Assembly: GCA_050943075.1 (NCBI GenBank)
Contig: JBMNOM010000014.1
Span: 1-23,618 of the forward strand
Reading direction: 5' to 3'
Length of the DNA: 23,618 bases
Origin: CAJKWP01 sp050943075
GTDB taxonomy: Bacteria; Bacillota; Clostridia; Christensenellales; UBA1242
Under the pieces are notes generated by a model. That model was not told the origin of the DNA. It ran no database searches and saw only the letters and a program-made list of their open reading frames with translations. The translations under genes and the position numbers were made by a program. Positions 8,353-15,953 of this stretch are shown in pieces; position 1 is the stretch's first letter; each line of letters begins with the position of its first letter.

Positions 8353-8682
8353 TTAGTCAAAGCAGCAAATAATTTCATCTCTGCATTTGTCGTGATGTGG
8401 TTCTGGATATGAATTGCAACCGTCAAATTGTTTGCAACAAATTGGTCTTTCAACTTTGAAGCAATTAATTTTTCTGCAACGGTTTCTGCAGTTATCTCTG
8501 CCATGGTCTTTGCAATGATCTCTGCCCTTGTCCCAATCGTTTCTGCCGTGATCTTTGCAGTCGTGTCTATCAAAACCGCCTCTGTTATCAAAACCAAAAT
8601 CTTTTTCATAACCAACGTTGTCGTAGCCACCCCAGTTTTTGTTGTCAAAATTGTTTCTTCCACAATTATTGAAATTAAACAT
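8353..8682 (-). CDS. Small Cys/His/Asp-rich protein, possible spore coat protein
   Basis: No family is recognised. The product is 109 residues with 12 cysteines. The first third is rich in Asn, Phe, Gly and Asp. The middle carries a near-tandem repeat of about 15 residues containing CKDHGR (RHDCKDHGRND then RDHCKDHGRDN). The last part has three Cys-Cys or Cys-x-Cys-like clusters. There is no signal peptide or membrane segment. This Cys/His-rich, low-complexity make-up resembles small coat or exosporium proteins of spore formers, and the gene sits directly after the spore genes sleB-ypeB. A coat role, metal binding or disulfide cross-linking are all inferences. The ATG has a strong AAGGAG and the gene is closed by its own terminator, which supports this frame over the overlapping longer one. 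Confidence 0.75.
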   Translation of the reverse strand: MFNFNNCGRNNFDNKNWGGYDNVGYEKDFGFDNRGGFDRHDCKDHGRNDWDKGRDHCKDHGRDNCRNRCRKINCFKVERPICCKQFDGCNSYPEPHHDKCRDEIICCFD

Positions 8683-8724
8683 AACTTTTCTCCTTAAAGT
8701 GTTTTATGAGTTTTTACTCAATTC

Positions 8725-8752
8725 ACTATATGAAAAGCTTGTCTAAAATGTC
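8725..8752 (-). promoter_or_regulatory. Possible mother-cell (sigma-E/K-like) promoter
   Basis: On the minus strand, CATATAGT (8725-8732) resembles sigma-E -10 boxes of the form CATACANT and also part of the sigma-K CATANNNTA box. GACATTT (8746-8752) lies 13 bp upstream, where a sigma-E -35 would be. It is 43 bp before the start of the Cys/His/Asp-rich gene. The match is loose and judged by eye. Confidence 0.3.
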
Positions 8753-8758
8753 ATTGTT

Positions 8759-10162
8759 TTACATTAATTTGCTGCCGTCTTGTGTGTAAATCACTTTTAA
8801 AATGTTAACAAGTTGTCCACTTTGTGCGTCCACATAGAAGTAATAAATGCTTCCCTCTTTAATTGCTTTAATTTCCCATGTTAAAACTTCGTTAAAATCA
8901 ATTGGACTAAGTGCTTTTTTAATTGTGCTGATTGCATAGTCGCCACTTATCACTTGTTTGGCTTGCGCACTTGAAATTGCAAACGAGCCTAAAGTCCTGT
9001 CTGTGTGGTTTGTGTAATACGAAGTTGCTTCAAAACCAATCACTTGCTTGCTTGCCAAATCCACTTTAACTTTAGCTAGGTCTGGGTAAATAATCACGCC
9101 ATCCACAACTGGTGCAAAATTAAAGTAAGCATCTTGTCCAACAACATCGCTCCACACAATTTCAAGGTTTTTCAAATTAACTTTTTCCACAAAGTCTTTT
9201 GCAAGCACGCTTGCTTCTTCGCGGTTTATATTAATTGCCCTTGTGTCGTTGTAGGATGAAACTGTGAGCAAAAACCCACCTTTTTTTGTAATTTGAGCGT
9301 AAAATGAAATTTTGTCTTTTTTAAATGAAAAATCATAGGTTGTGAAGTTTGAGTTTGCTTCTGTTTCAAATTTAATATCAGTTTCCTTAACATCAAAAAT
9401 TTTTGAAAGGCTTGCTCTTGCTTGGTCTTTGCTTACTTCTGTTTGCGCCTTTAAACCTTTAACTTCTTTTAAAATTTGCGAGTCTGCAAATGGACCATCA
9501 TAAATCATTGTTGGATATTCAACATCTTTTTCTTTCATGGATTGTAGCGAAAGTGTGATGTCATTATAATCGCCTTCCACTTTAAGCCCTTGGTTTATAA
9601 TTGAATAGCCATTTGCCATGCTTTGATTCATTCCTTCAAAAGAGTTGCACATGTTTTTAACAGACCTGTGAAGCTGAACAAGCGTTAGTTTTTCTTGTGG
9701 TGTAAGGCTGCCACCTTTTCCAAGTTTGTTTGCAAGTGTTTGGCAATAGCCACCGAGTTGATTAATAAACTTCAAACTTTCTTCCACTCCTGCCATATTA
9801 ATTGGAAGCATGTTTAAATTGTTTTGCGCATCTTCGCAGTTTTTGCTTATTTCGTTTAAAACTTTTTCTGAATAAACATTGTCGTTTGACGACACAACTT
9901 TGCTTAACTTAACTTCCATGTTGTTAACTTTGTCTACTAAATCGTAATAAGATTTTTGATAGTTTGATTCAAGTGAACTTGCGTAATAATTTGCTGTGTT
10001 GTTTGCTGAATAAAGCATGAAAGCAAGCCCAAAAACAAGGCCAGAAAGTAAGGACAATGCAAGTGTCCAAACAATTCCTTTTCTTCCTCTTGGGTTGGTT
10101 GTTTGCGTGCTTTCTTTAACAACTTCTTTTTTTTCAACAACAACTTTGTTTTCCTCTGCCAT
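8759..10162 (-). CDS. ypeB: Germination protein YpeB
   Basis: YpeB is the partner of the cortex-lytic enzyme SleB. In Bacillus each protein is needed for the other's stability in the dormant spore, and YpeB is degraded during germination. The 467-residue product starts with a charged cytosolic segment and one membrane anchor (about residues 30-51), followed by a long helical region and C-terminal PepSY-like repeats. The length is close to the roughly 450 residues of the family. The ATG has AAAAGGAG just upstream and begins 12 bp after the sleB stop, so the pair is an operon in the usual sleB-ypeB order. No terminator follows, so transcripts may continue into the small Cys/His/Asp-rich gene. 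Confidence 0.93.
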   Translation of the reverse strand: MAEENKVVVEKKEVVKESTQTTNPRGRKGIVWTLALSLLSGLVFGLAFMLYSANNTANYYASSLESNYQKSYYDLVDKVNNMEVKLSKVVSSNDNVYSEKVLNEISKNCEDAQNNLNMLPINMAGVEESLKFINQLGGYCQTLANKLGKGGSLTPQEKLTLVQLHRSVKNMCNSFEGMNQSMANGYSIINQGLKVEGDYNDITLSLQSMKEKDVEYPTMIYDGPFADSQILKEVKGLKAQTEVSKDQARASLSKIFDVKETDIKFETEANSNFTTYDFSFKKDKISFYAQITKKGGFLLTVSSYNDTRAININREEASVLAKDFVEKVNLKNLEIVWSDVVGQDAYFNFAPVVDGVIIYPDLAKVKVDLASKQVIGFEATSYYTNHTDRTLGSFAISSAQAKQVISGDYAISTIKKALSPIDFNEVLTWEIKAIKEGSIYYFYVDAQSGQLVNILKVIYTQDGSKLM

Positions 10163-10174
10163 AATAATCTCCTT

Positions 10175-10846
10175 TTATTTTGCAAAAACGTGTTTGCCAA
10201 TTGTCACCACAATTTCTCGTGATAATATCCATTTGTTTGTTGCTGTCACTGGGTTATAGTAATAAATGCAACCATAGGTTGGGTCCCAACCATTAAGAGC
10301 ATCTTGTGCGGCAGAATATGCAGTTTGGTTTGGCTCCAAATTAATTTGGCCGTCAAAAACTGCTGTGAAAGCCCAAGGTTGATAAACTACACCTGCGATG
10401 GTGTTTGGAAAACTTGGGTGTTTAACGCGGTTTAAAATAACCGCCGCCACAGCCACTTGCCCTTGATAACTTTCCCCTCTTGCTTCTGCATAAACACATT
10501 TTGCAAGTAAGTATAAATTTGTGCTTGATGTGCTGGTTTCTGTGTATGTGCTTAGTCCAAGCATATTAAGTGTTAAAGGCCCAATGTAGCCCTCAGCATT
10601 CAAGCCATAATCTCTTTGAAATTTAATAACCGCTTGTTTGGTTTGTTCTGTGTAAACACCATTAACTGGCCCATAGTAATAACCAAATTCACTTAGCCTT
10701 TGTTGCACTGCTTTAATTTCGCTTGCCGAAGCCACCGCCACAATGTTGTTGTCTGGTTTTGAAAGAACATTTGCAACACCAACAGTTGCCCCAAACGAAA
10801 CAATCACAAGCAAAAAAGCAATCATCATTGTTTGCCACTTTTTCAT
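10175..10846 (-). CDS. sleB: Spore cortex-lytic enzyme SleB
   Basis: SleB is a lytic transglycosylase that cleaves cortex peptidoglycan containing muramic-delta-lactam during germination. The 223-residue product has an N-terminal hydrophobic export segment (about 7-27), a peptidoglycan-binding domain (about 41-97, with the VQQRLSEFGYYYGPVNG and AVIKFQRDYGL motifs) and a Hydrolase_2-type catalytic domain (about 111-223). The likely catalytic residue is Glu121 in YAEARGE, followed by AAVILNRVKHPSFP. The start chosen is the ATG at 10846, directly after AAAAGGAGAAAAAT. An upstream in-frame ATG at 10921 lacks a ribosome binding site and would add an odd 25-residue leader. It is co-transcribed with ypeB. 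Confidence 0.95.
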   Translation of the reverse strand: MKKWQTMMIAFLLVIVSFGATVGVANVLSKPDNNIVAVASASEIKAVQQRLSEFGYYYGPVNGVYTEQTKQAVIKFQRDYGLNAEGYIGPLTLNMLGLSTYTETSTSSTNLYLLAKCVYAEARGESYQGQVAVAAVILNRVKHPSFPNTIAGVVYQPWAFTAVFDGQINLEPNQTAYSAAQDALNGWDPTYGCIYYYNPVTATNKWILSREIVVTIGKHVFAK

Positions 10847-10994
10847 ATTTTTCTCCTTTTTTAAATATTGTGGGTAGAAATAAAAAAAATATGACAAAAA
10901 CATTTTTTGTGTTTTGGTCATTTTTTAATTAATTGTTTTTATTTTAAAAATTAACATTTTTCTGTGTTTTTCATCTTTTTAAAAAAAACTTATC

Positions 10995-11537
10995 TTAAGC
11001 AAAATATTTGTTTTTGAAATCGTTTATAATTTCCATTAATTTGCTTTTGTAAACAACATTGTTTCCCTCTCCACTTGCAAAGCAAAGCGGAGGGTAAACC
11101 ACACACCACCAGTTGTCACCACTTCCTTGTCCCAGGTTAACAATTAATGCGTCATAAAGCCCAGTTTGAAGCGTTAAGTCTTCATACACTCTTGTTGGAA
11201 AAAGTTCTTCTTTAACACTTGCATTTGCGCCATAATTAAAGCCATTTTCTTTTAAGCATTCTTCTGCAATTGTTGTGATTATTTGCAAATTGTTTTGCAC
11301 AATTATTTTTGCTTTTTCAAGTGTTTTGCCTTGTGTTAAAAGCGGAGTTAAATGATTTACAATTCTTTCTTTAACTTGATATTTAACATTTTGGTCTTGC
11401 TCTGCGTTTGAGTTTGCCCTAATGTGAATGCGCAAAAAAGTTGTGTTGGCAACTGCTGTTTGTTTGTTTGCGCCAAAAAAATAAATGCCACCTAAAACCA
11501 AAATAATTAAAATCACCACAGCTAAAATTTGCTTCAT
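10995..11537 (-). CDS. spoIIR: Stage II sporulation protein R
   Basis: SpoIIR is the secreted forespore signal that activates the SpoIIGA protease, which processes pro-sigma-E in the mother cell. The 180-residue protein has an N-terminal membrane or signal segment (about 4-21). It carries family hallmarks: RIHIRANSNAEQDQNVKYQVKE, the FPTRVYEDLTLQTGLYDAL region and the very typical NWWCVVYPPLCFA motif. The ATG has AAGGAGAAAAA upstream. It sits 148 bp before sleB on the same strand, with no terminator seen between them. No clear sigma-F promoter was identified by eye. Confidence 0.96.
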   Translation of the reverse strand: MKQILAVVILIILVLGGIYFFGANKQTAVANTTFLRIHIRANSNAEQDQNVKYQVKERIVNHLTPLLTQGKTLEKAKIIVQNNLQIITTIAEECLKENGFNYGANASVKEELFPTRVYEDLTLQTGLYDALIVNLGQGSGDNWWCVVYPPLCFASGEGNNVVYKSKLMEIINDFKNKYFA

Positions 11538-11656
11538 TTTTTCTCCTTATTGTTTTAATTGTTGGCACAAAAAAGCAAATTAAACTTTGTTTTTTGTTTG
11601 TTTTTGGCGCATTTTAAACTTTATTTTTAATAGTTATCTTTTTTATTGCGCGTTTC

Positions 11657-11685
11657 TTGACAATTGAGTATGTTAAGATTAAAAT
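11657..11685 (+). promoter_or_regulatory. Sigma-A-type promoter of prfB-tsaD
   Basis: A perfect TTGACA (11657-11662) is followed after exactly 17 bp by TAAAAT (11680-11685). Transcription would begin near 11692, giving a leader of about 43 nt before the prfB ATG at 11735. It is the best sigma-A match in the window. Confidence 0.75.
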
Positions 11686-11734
11686 TACAAAGTAATAATA
11701 GATAATAAAATAATAAAACGTTTAGGAGAGAAAA

Positions 11735-12836
11735 ATGATTATCGACACAGAAAAAGAAAGACTGTCCGCTCTTAAAAAAACTTTTAAATTTGTTAAGGAG
11801 TGTCTTTGACACGGACAAAATAAAAAAAGAAATTAAAGAGCTTGAACAGGCGCAAGAAGCAGAAAACTTTTGGCAAGACGCAAAACAAGTAAAAGCAGTT
11901 GGACAACAACTTAAACAAAGACAAGACAAAATTAAACAAATTGCCAAATTTGAAAACAAACTTAGTGACATTGAAATGCTTTGTGAACTTTTGGAAATAG
12001 AAAATGACAATGCTCTTTATGCTGAATTAAAACAAACACTTTCAACTTTTGAAGATGAAATGGAAGAGCTTAGGCTTGAAACCCTTTTAACAGGAAAATA
12101 CGACGCAAACAATGCAATTGTCACTCTTCACTCGGGTGCAGGTGGCACAGAAGCACAAGACTGGACAAGCATGCTTTTTAGAATGTATCAAATGTTTGCT
12201 GAAAAACACGATTACACTTTTACAGTGCTTGACCTTTTGGACGGAGATGAAGCAGGCATTAAAAGTGTGTCTTTCCTTATTGAAGGGGAAAACGCTTATG
12301 GCTATTTGAAATGTGAAAAAGGTGTGCACAGGCTTGTGAGAATTTCACCTTTTGACTCAAACGCACGCAGACACACAAGTTTTGCAAGCGTGGAAGTTAT
12401 GCCAGAAATTGAAGACGAAAAAGAAGTTGAAATTAAAAGTGAAGACTTGCGTGTGGACACATACCGCTCTTCTGGTGCAGGCGGACAACACGTTAACAAA
12501 ACAGAAAGTGCAATAAGAATCACTCACCTTCCAACAGGCATTGTGGTTGCTTGCCAAACTGAACGAAGTCAAATTCAAAACAGAGAAACAGCTATGAAAA
12601 TGCTTAGAAGCAAACTTGTTGAACTTAAAGAACAACAAGAAATGGAAAAACTTAACGCAATTCGTGGCGACATTAAAAAAATTGAATGGGGAAGCCAAAT
12701 TCGCTCTTATGTTTTCCACCCATATTCCATGGTTAAAGATCACAGAACTGGTTTTGAAACAAGTGATGTTCAAGGTGTTATGAATGGGTTAATTATGCCA
12801 TTTATTAACGACTATTTGAAGAAAACCAGTGTGTAA
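11735..12836 (+). CDS. prfB: Peptide chain release factor 2 (programmed +1 frameshift)
   Basis: RF2 recognises UAA and UGA stop codons and releases the finished peptide. The gene is in two frames. Frame one runs from the ATG at 11735 (AGGAG at 11724-11728) for 24 codons to a TGA at 11807-11809. After a +1 shift at CTT-TGA-C, the second frame gives 342 residues, for 366 in total, matching the normal length. The stop-recognition SPF motif (RISPFDSNARRHTSF) and the catalytic GGQ (SSGAGGQHVNKTESA) are intact. A reading that starts at the TTG at 11790 in the second frame would lose the true N-terminus and begin inside the frameshift signal. tsaD follows 10 bp after the stop with a ribosome binding site, forming a two-gene operon. 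Confidence 0.97.
11795..11810 (+). promoter_or_regulatory. RF2 autoregulatory frameshift site
   Basis: The internal Shine-Dalgarno-like AAGGAG (11795-11800) is followed by TGT and then CTT TGA C (11804-11810), the classic RF2 slippery arrangement with a 3-nt spacer. When RF2 is scarce, the ribosome pauses at UGA and slips +1 from CTT to TTT, and full-length RF2 is made. When RF2 is abundant, termination at the UGA limits it. Confidence 0.95.
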
Positions 12837-12846
12837 AAGGAGAAAA

Positions 12847-13914
12847 ATGAACTATCAAGAATCTGTCAAACTTCAATTTGACAAATTAAAAAATAAGGAC
12901 AAAGTTGTTATTATGGCAATTGAGTCTTCTTGCGATGAAACAAGTGTTGCCATTGTGGAAAATGGCAGAATTTTGCATTCAAATGTAATTGCTTCACAAA
13001 TTGACATTCACACTCGTTTTGGTGGCGTTGTGCCAGAAGTGGCATCACGTAACCACGTGCTTGCAATTCAAAATGTTTGCAACGAAAGTTTGCAAAAAGC
13101 CAACATGACTTTTGATGATATTGACGCAATTGCAGTCACATACGGCGCAGGCTTAATTGGTGCACTTTTGGTGGGAATTAACTTTGCAAAATCTTTGGCT
13201 TATGCTTTGGGGAAGCCATTGCTTTTAACAAACCACATTCATGGCCACATTGCAGCAAACTACATTTCACACAAAAACTTGGTGCCACCTTTCACTTGTT
13301 TAATTGTAAGTGGCGGACACACTGCAACTCTTGAAGTGGCGGACTACACAAAAATTAAACTTGTGGGAACAACAGCAGACGACGCAGTTGGCGAAGCATT
13401 TGACAAAGTTGCCAGAGTTTTGGGCCTTGGCTATCCAGGCGGACCAAAAATTGACAAAATGGCAAAAGAAGGGCAAAACAACATTGTGTTTAAAACAAAA
13501 AATTCCATGAAACATTCCGACAACTTCAGTTTCAGTGGTATAAAGACCGCAGTTGTGAACTATTTGCACAACCAAGACCAAGCAGGAAACGAAGTTAACA
13601 AGGCAGATGTTTGCGCAAGTTTTCAAACACTTGTGGTGGACGAACTTGCAACCAAAACAATTAAAGCAGCGCTTGATCAAGGACACAAAAAACTTGTGGC
13701 GGCGGGCGGAGTTGCGGCAAACAGCTTTTTGAAAAAGAAATTAACAGAAGAATGTGAAAAATACGGAATTGAACTCTTCATGCCAGAACTTTCACTTTGC
13801 ACAGACAACGCAGCCATGATTGCGTCTATGGCATACTTTAATTTGAGAGATGGCTTGGGCCTTGCAGACCTTTCACTTTCTGCAAAATCTTCCCTTCCAC
13901 TTTCAACAATGTAA
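12847..13914 (+). CDS. tsaD: tRNA N6-threonylcarbamoyladenosine transferase TsaD
   Basis: TsaD transfers the threonylcarbamoyl group from TC-AMP to A37 of ANN-decoding tRNAs, working with TsaB and TsaE. The ASKHA-fold motifs are present: MAIESSCDETS (about 23-33), the metal-binding His pair in NHIHGHIAANY, VSGGHTATLE, GGVAANSFLKK and the late DNAAMIA aspartate. The chosen ATG at 12847 has AAAGGAG directly upstream, giving 355 residues. This includes about 20 residues before the conserved core, so the protein is slightly longer than the usual 335-345. An ATG at 12829 overlaps the prfB end and has no ribosome binding site. It is transcribed with prfB. Confidence 0.96.
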   Translation: MNYQESVKLQFDKLKNKDKVVIMAIESSCDETSVAIVENGRILHSNVIASQIDIHTRFGGVVPEVASRNHVLAIQNVCNESLQKANMTFDDIDAIAVTYGAGLIGALLVGINFAKSLAYALGKPLLLTNHIHGHIAANYISHKNLVPPFTCLIVSGGHTATLEVADYTKIKLVGTTADDAVGEAFDKVARVLGLGYPGGPKIDKMAKEGQNNIVFKTKNSMKHSDNFSFSGIKTAVVNYLHNQDQAGNEVNKADVCASFQTLVVDELATKTIKAALDQGHKKLVAAGGVAANSFLKKKLTEECEKYGIELFMPELSLCTDNAAMIASMAYFNLRDGLGLADLSLSAKSSLPLSTM

Positions 13915-13962
13915 TTTTTTACATTAAAACCAATTATATTTGAATTATTTAAAGAAATGATA

Positions 13963-13991
13963 TTTACAAAAAGAAAAACTTGCGTTATAAG
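13963..13991 (+). promoter_or_regulatory. Sigma-A-type promoter of the 116-residue gene
   Basis: TTTACA (13963-13968) and TATAAG (13986-13991) are separated by exactly 17 bp, about 35 bp before the start codon at 14026. Together with AAGGAG (14010-14015) it defines an independent short transcript. Confidence 0.6.
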
Positions 13992-14025
13992 TTGTTTGTA
14001 AATAACTTTAAGGAGTTTTTGGTTT

Positions 14026-14376
14026 ATGGGAATTAAAGACAGCAAACCACTTTTGATTTATCACAAAAAAACAATGTTTTATAAAGAAGATGAAGAAATG
14101 CTAACCAAAAAAGTTAGGATTTTTCTTAGTTATTGCTTTGACAAAATTGATGATGATGAAAGTAAAGATGCTTTAATTGTTGACCAAACCACTGATTTTT
14201 TTCTTAGTGAAAAATTTAATAAGGTGTTTGCAACTGGTAATGTGGAAATTAACTTTGCCTTGTGGGAAAAACTTATTAACAAAAACAAATTCAAAGAAAT
14301 TAAAGAAATTTTTGAAAGAGATCTTGACATTGTTGTAAAAAAACTTGCGGCAAATGATAAAGATTTTTCATGGTAA
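14026..14376 (+). CDS. Hypothetical protein, 116 residues
   Basis: No family is recognised. The product is soluble-looking, with no signal peptide or membrane segment. The start reads MGIKDSKPLLIYHKKTMFYKEDEE. An acidic stretch (KIDDDESKDA) and mostly helical charged segments follow, with KFKEIKEIFERDLDIVVKKL near the end. The ATG is preceded by AAGGAG at 10-bp spacing. A promoter upstream and a strong terminator 8 bp after the stop bracket it, so it is a genuine monocistronic gene even without a known function. It follows tsaD on the same strand after 111 bp. Confidence 0.75.
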   Translation: MGIKDSKPLLIYHKKTMFYKEDEEMLTKKVRIFLSYCFDKIDDDESKDALIVDQTTDFFLSEKFNKVFATGNVEINFALWEKLINKNKFKEIKEIFERDLDIVVKKLAANDKDFSW

Positions 14377-14383
14377 TATTATT

Positions 14384-14410
14384 AAACGCGAAAGCACTTC
14401 GCGTTTTTTT
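14384..14410 (+). terminator. Rho-independent terminator after the 116-residue gene
   Basis: A perfect 9-bp stem, AAACGCGAA (14384-14392) with TTCGCGTTT (14398-14406), has loop AGCAC and continues into a run of T. It is the most GC-rich terminator stem in the window. Confidence 0.92.
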
Positions 14411-14510
14411 ATTTATAAAATTAATCAAGGTTAAACACAAAAAATTTCCCACTCATTTTAACGCAAACTTTCGGCTTTTTTAAATAAAACAAGTAATGGT
14501 TTTTGACACA

Positions 14511-14543
14511 AAAAAAGAACAATCTTTGAAATTGTTCTTTTTT
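14511..14543 (-). terminator. Rho-independent terminator after the 253-residue gene
   Basis: A perfect 13-bp stem, AAAAAAGAACAAT (14511-14523) with ATTGTTCTTTTTT (14531-14543), has a 7-nt loop and lies 7 bp past the stop at 14551. On the minus strand a T run follows. It is nearly symmetrical and could also stop plus-strand transcription. Confidence 0.9.
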
Positions 14544-14550
14544 ATTTGTT

Positions 14551-15312
14551 TTAAAATTCTTGGCCGCCTTCTTCTTTTTTATTTGGAAGTTGCCCTAAGT
14601 ATGGTGTCCAGTGGTCTGCAATTTTGTTAAGCCTGTTAAGTTTAAATGTGCCAAGTGAATCGCAAACTGCGTGAAGTTTTTTCTCCTGTTCACTCATCAT
14701 GTAAAATTTAACCGCTTGCTCTGTTTTGAAATAGTCAAGAAGTTCTTTTGCCTGAATGCCAACTTGTGGATAAGTTCTTGCTTTTTTTGCGTGGTTTATA
14801 AATTGCTCGTCAATTCTAATTTGTTTGTCAATTGGAAACACAATTGCGCATTTGTCGTTCAAAGTTGTCACTTCGCCTGTTGATGATGGGAAGATAACTT
14901 GATAGTTATTAATGTCTTCAATGTATGGCGTAAGGTCTTTAATTTCAAGCAAATATTTCAAATCGTCAATAATTTTATATCCGATTAATTTTTTCTTTTT
15001 CTCGTCGTGTCTTGGGGCCATATCTCTTGATATTTCATACTTTTTAAATTCTTCTTCCTCCATAAGTGTTATTTTGGTTGAAGTTTTATAAACAACATAT
15101 TGCCCTGTTTTTGCTTTTTCTTCTTTTTGCGTTCTAAAATCAAAAACACTTTCACCTTCTTGTGCTTCTCTTGCATAAATTCTTTCATGCTTAATTTGCA
15201 TAAGTGGCAAAATTTTGTCTTGTTTTATAAGTGAAAAAATCAGTGAATATAATTCACGTGTGTTTTTAACAAGTTCATCAAGTTGTTCTTGGGTCAATGA
15301 TAGAATGTTCAT
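14551..15312 (-). CDS. Hypothetical protein, 253 residues
   Basis: No family is recognised. The product is a soluble, strongly charged protein with a helical N-terminus (LTQEQLDELVKNTRELYSLIFSLIKQ). A Lys/Glu-rich middle contains MEEEEFKKYE and RHDEKKKKLIGYKIIDDLKYLL, and the C-terminal part contains the STGEVTTLNDKCAIVFPIDKQ and KLHAVCDSLGTFKLNRLNKI segments. There is no membrane segment. The ATG at 15312 is preceded by AGGAGAAAA. An in-frame codon at 15333 would overlap that site. It begins 55 bp after the LURP-one-like gene ends with no terminator between, so the two are likely co-transcribed and possibly act together. Confidence 0.75.
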   Translation of the reverse strand: MNILSLTQEQLDELVKNTRELYSLIFSLIKQDKILPLMQIKHERIYAREAQEGESVFDFRTQKEEKAKTGQYVVYKTSTKITLMEEEEFKKYEISRDMAPRHDEKKKKLIGYKIIDDLKYLLEIKDLTPYIEDINNYQVIFPSSTGEVTTLNDKCAIVFPIDKQIRIDEQFINHAKKARTYPQVGIQAKELLDYFKTEQAVKFYMMSEQEKKLHAVCDSLGTFKLNRLNKIADHWTPYLGQLPNKKEEGGQEF

Positions 15313-15367
15313 TTTTCTCCTGCTTATGTTCATTTTACAGCATAAAGGTTAAATATGCAAGATTAAA

Positions 15368-15886
15368 TTATCTTCTTCTGCCTTGGTTGCTTGAGTTGTA
15401 AAGCGCATCAAAAATAACTGTGGAAATAAGTGCCAAATCTGCATAATCTGTGTTTGTCACATCAATTAAATATTTGTCTGTGAACGCCATAATGTTTTTT
15501 TTAACGCGTGCAACTTCTTCCCCATTAATTTTCATTTTAAAACTAAACGCAAGCCAGTTGCCGCCTGCTGTTCCAATTTTTTCGCCATTTGCGTTGTAAA
15601 TGCTTAATTCTTTTTTTAAGAAATTAAACCATCTTTTTGAAAAAATTAAACCAATTCTTTTTGTTGGGCGAATGTTGTAAAGCACATTTCCTTCTTCGTC
15701 TTCAACTTTAATGTTGAAAATTTCGCCTTTTAAATAATAAGTTAATTTACCTTTTGCGTCAAGCATTTCATAACTTGCGGGCACTGTGAATTTTTGCGAT
15801 ATTAATGAAACAGCTTTACCTTGTTCGTCACTTGCTGTGTAAGATGCAAGCAGTGACACGATTTTTTGTCTTAAAACAATTTTCAT
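15368..15886 (-). CDS. LURP-one-related / YxjI-like protein
   Basis: This 172-residue protein matches the LURP-one-related (LOR, tubby-like beta-barrel) pattern. It starts with MKIVLRQKIVSLLASYTASDEQGK, has alternating short beta segments such as YYLKGEIFNIKVEDEEGNVLYNIRP and FSFKMKINGEEVARVKK, and ends with the characteristic DKYLIDVTNTDYADLALISTVIFDALY, which is predicted to form a buried C-terminal helix. The biochemical role of bacterial members is not established. The related scramblase fold suggests membrane-lipid association, which is inference only. The start has an excellent ribosome binding site, AAAGGGGTGA, and a sigma-A-like promoter upstream. It is the first gene of a putative operon with the 253-residue gene. 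Confidence 0.8.
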   Translation of the reverse strand: MKIVLRQKIVSLLASYTASDEQGKAVSLISQKFTVPASYEMLDAKGKLTYYLKGEIFNIKVEDEEGNVLYNIRPTKRIGLIFSKRWFNFLKKELSIYNANGEKIGTAGGNWLAFSFKMKINGEEVARVKKNIMAFTDKYLIDVTNTDYADLALISTVIFDALYNSSNQGRRR

Positions 15887-15907
15887 TTTCTCACCCCTTT
15901 TTCTTTT

Positions 15908-15936
15908 ATTCTATCACTTTTGTTAGACAATGTAAA
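15908..15936 (-). promoter_or_regulatory. Sigma-A-type promoter of the LURP-one operon
   Basis: On the minus strand, TTTACA (15931-15936) is separated by exactly 17 bp from TAGAAT (15908-15913), 22 bp before the start codon of the LURP-one-like gene. Confidence 0.6.
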
Positions 15937-15953
15937 AGAATTTATTATCTTTC

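Noticed and set aside
8298..8663. 121-residue frame overlapping the Cys/His/Asp-rich gene
   Set aside because: It lacks a ribosome binding site, reads through the terminator at 8317-8346, and its Thr/Ile/Ala-rich repeats are a shadow of the real frame.
8707..8720. TGAGT-TTTT-ACTCA hairpin between ypeB and the small gene
   Set aside because: It has only 5 bp and no T run after it on the minus strand, so it is not a credible terminator.
10847..10921. Longer N-terminus for sleB
   Set aside because: There is no ribosome binding site at 10921, while AAAAGGAG immediately precedes the ATG at 10846, which begins a normal export signal.
11790..11809. TTG start for prfB at 11790
   Set aside because: This codon lies within the frameshift signal. 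The ATG at 11735 with AGGAG and a +1 shift gives the full-length protein.
11807..11809. In-frame TGA as evidence of a broken prfB or of TGA read as Trp
   Set aside because: The surrounding AAGGAG-TGT-CTT-TGA-C is the conserved programmed frameshift site, and the downstream frame is intact.
11627..12010. 127-residue minus-strand frame opposite prfB
   Set aside because: It is antisense to conserved prfB coding sequence, and its composition mirrors it.
12829..12846. Longer N-terminus for tsaD overlapping prfB
   Set aside because: The ATG at 12847 has the AAAGGAG site. The upstream codons overlap the prfB end and its ribosome binding site.
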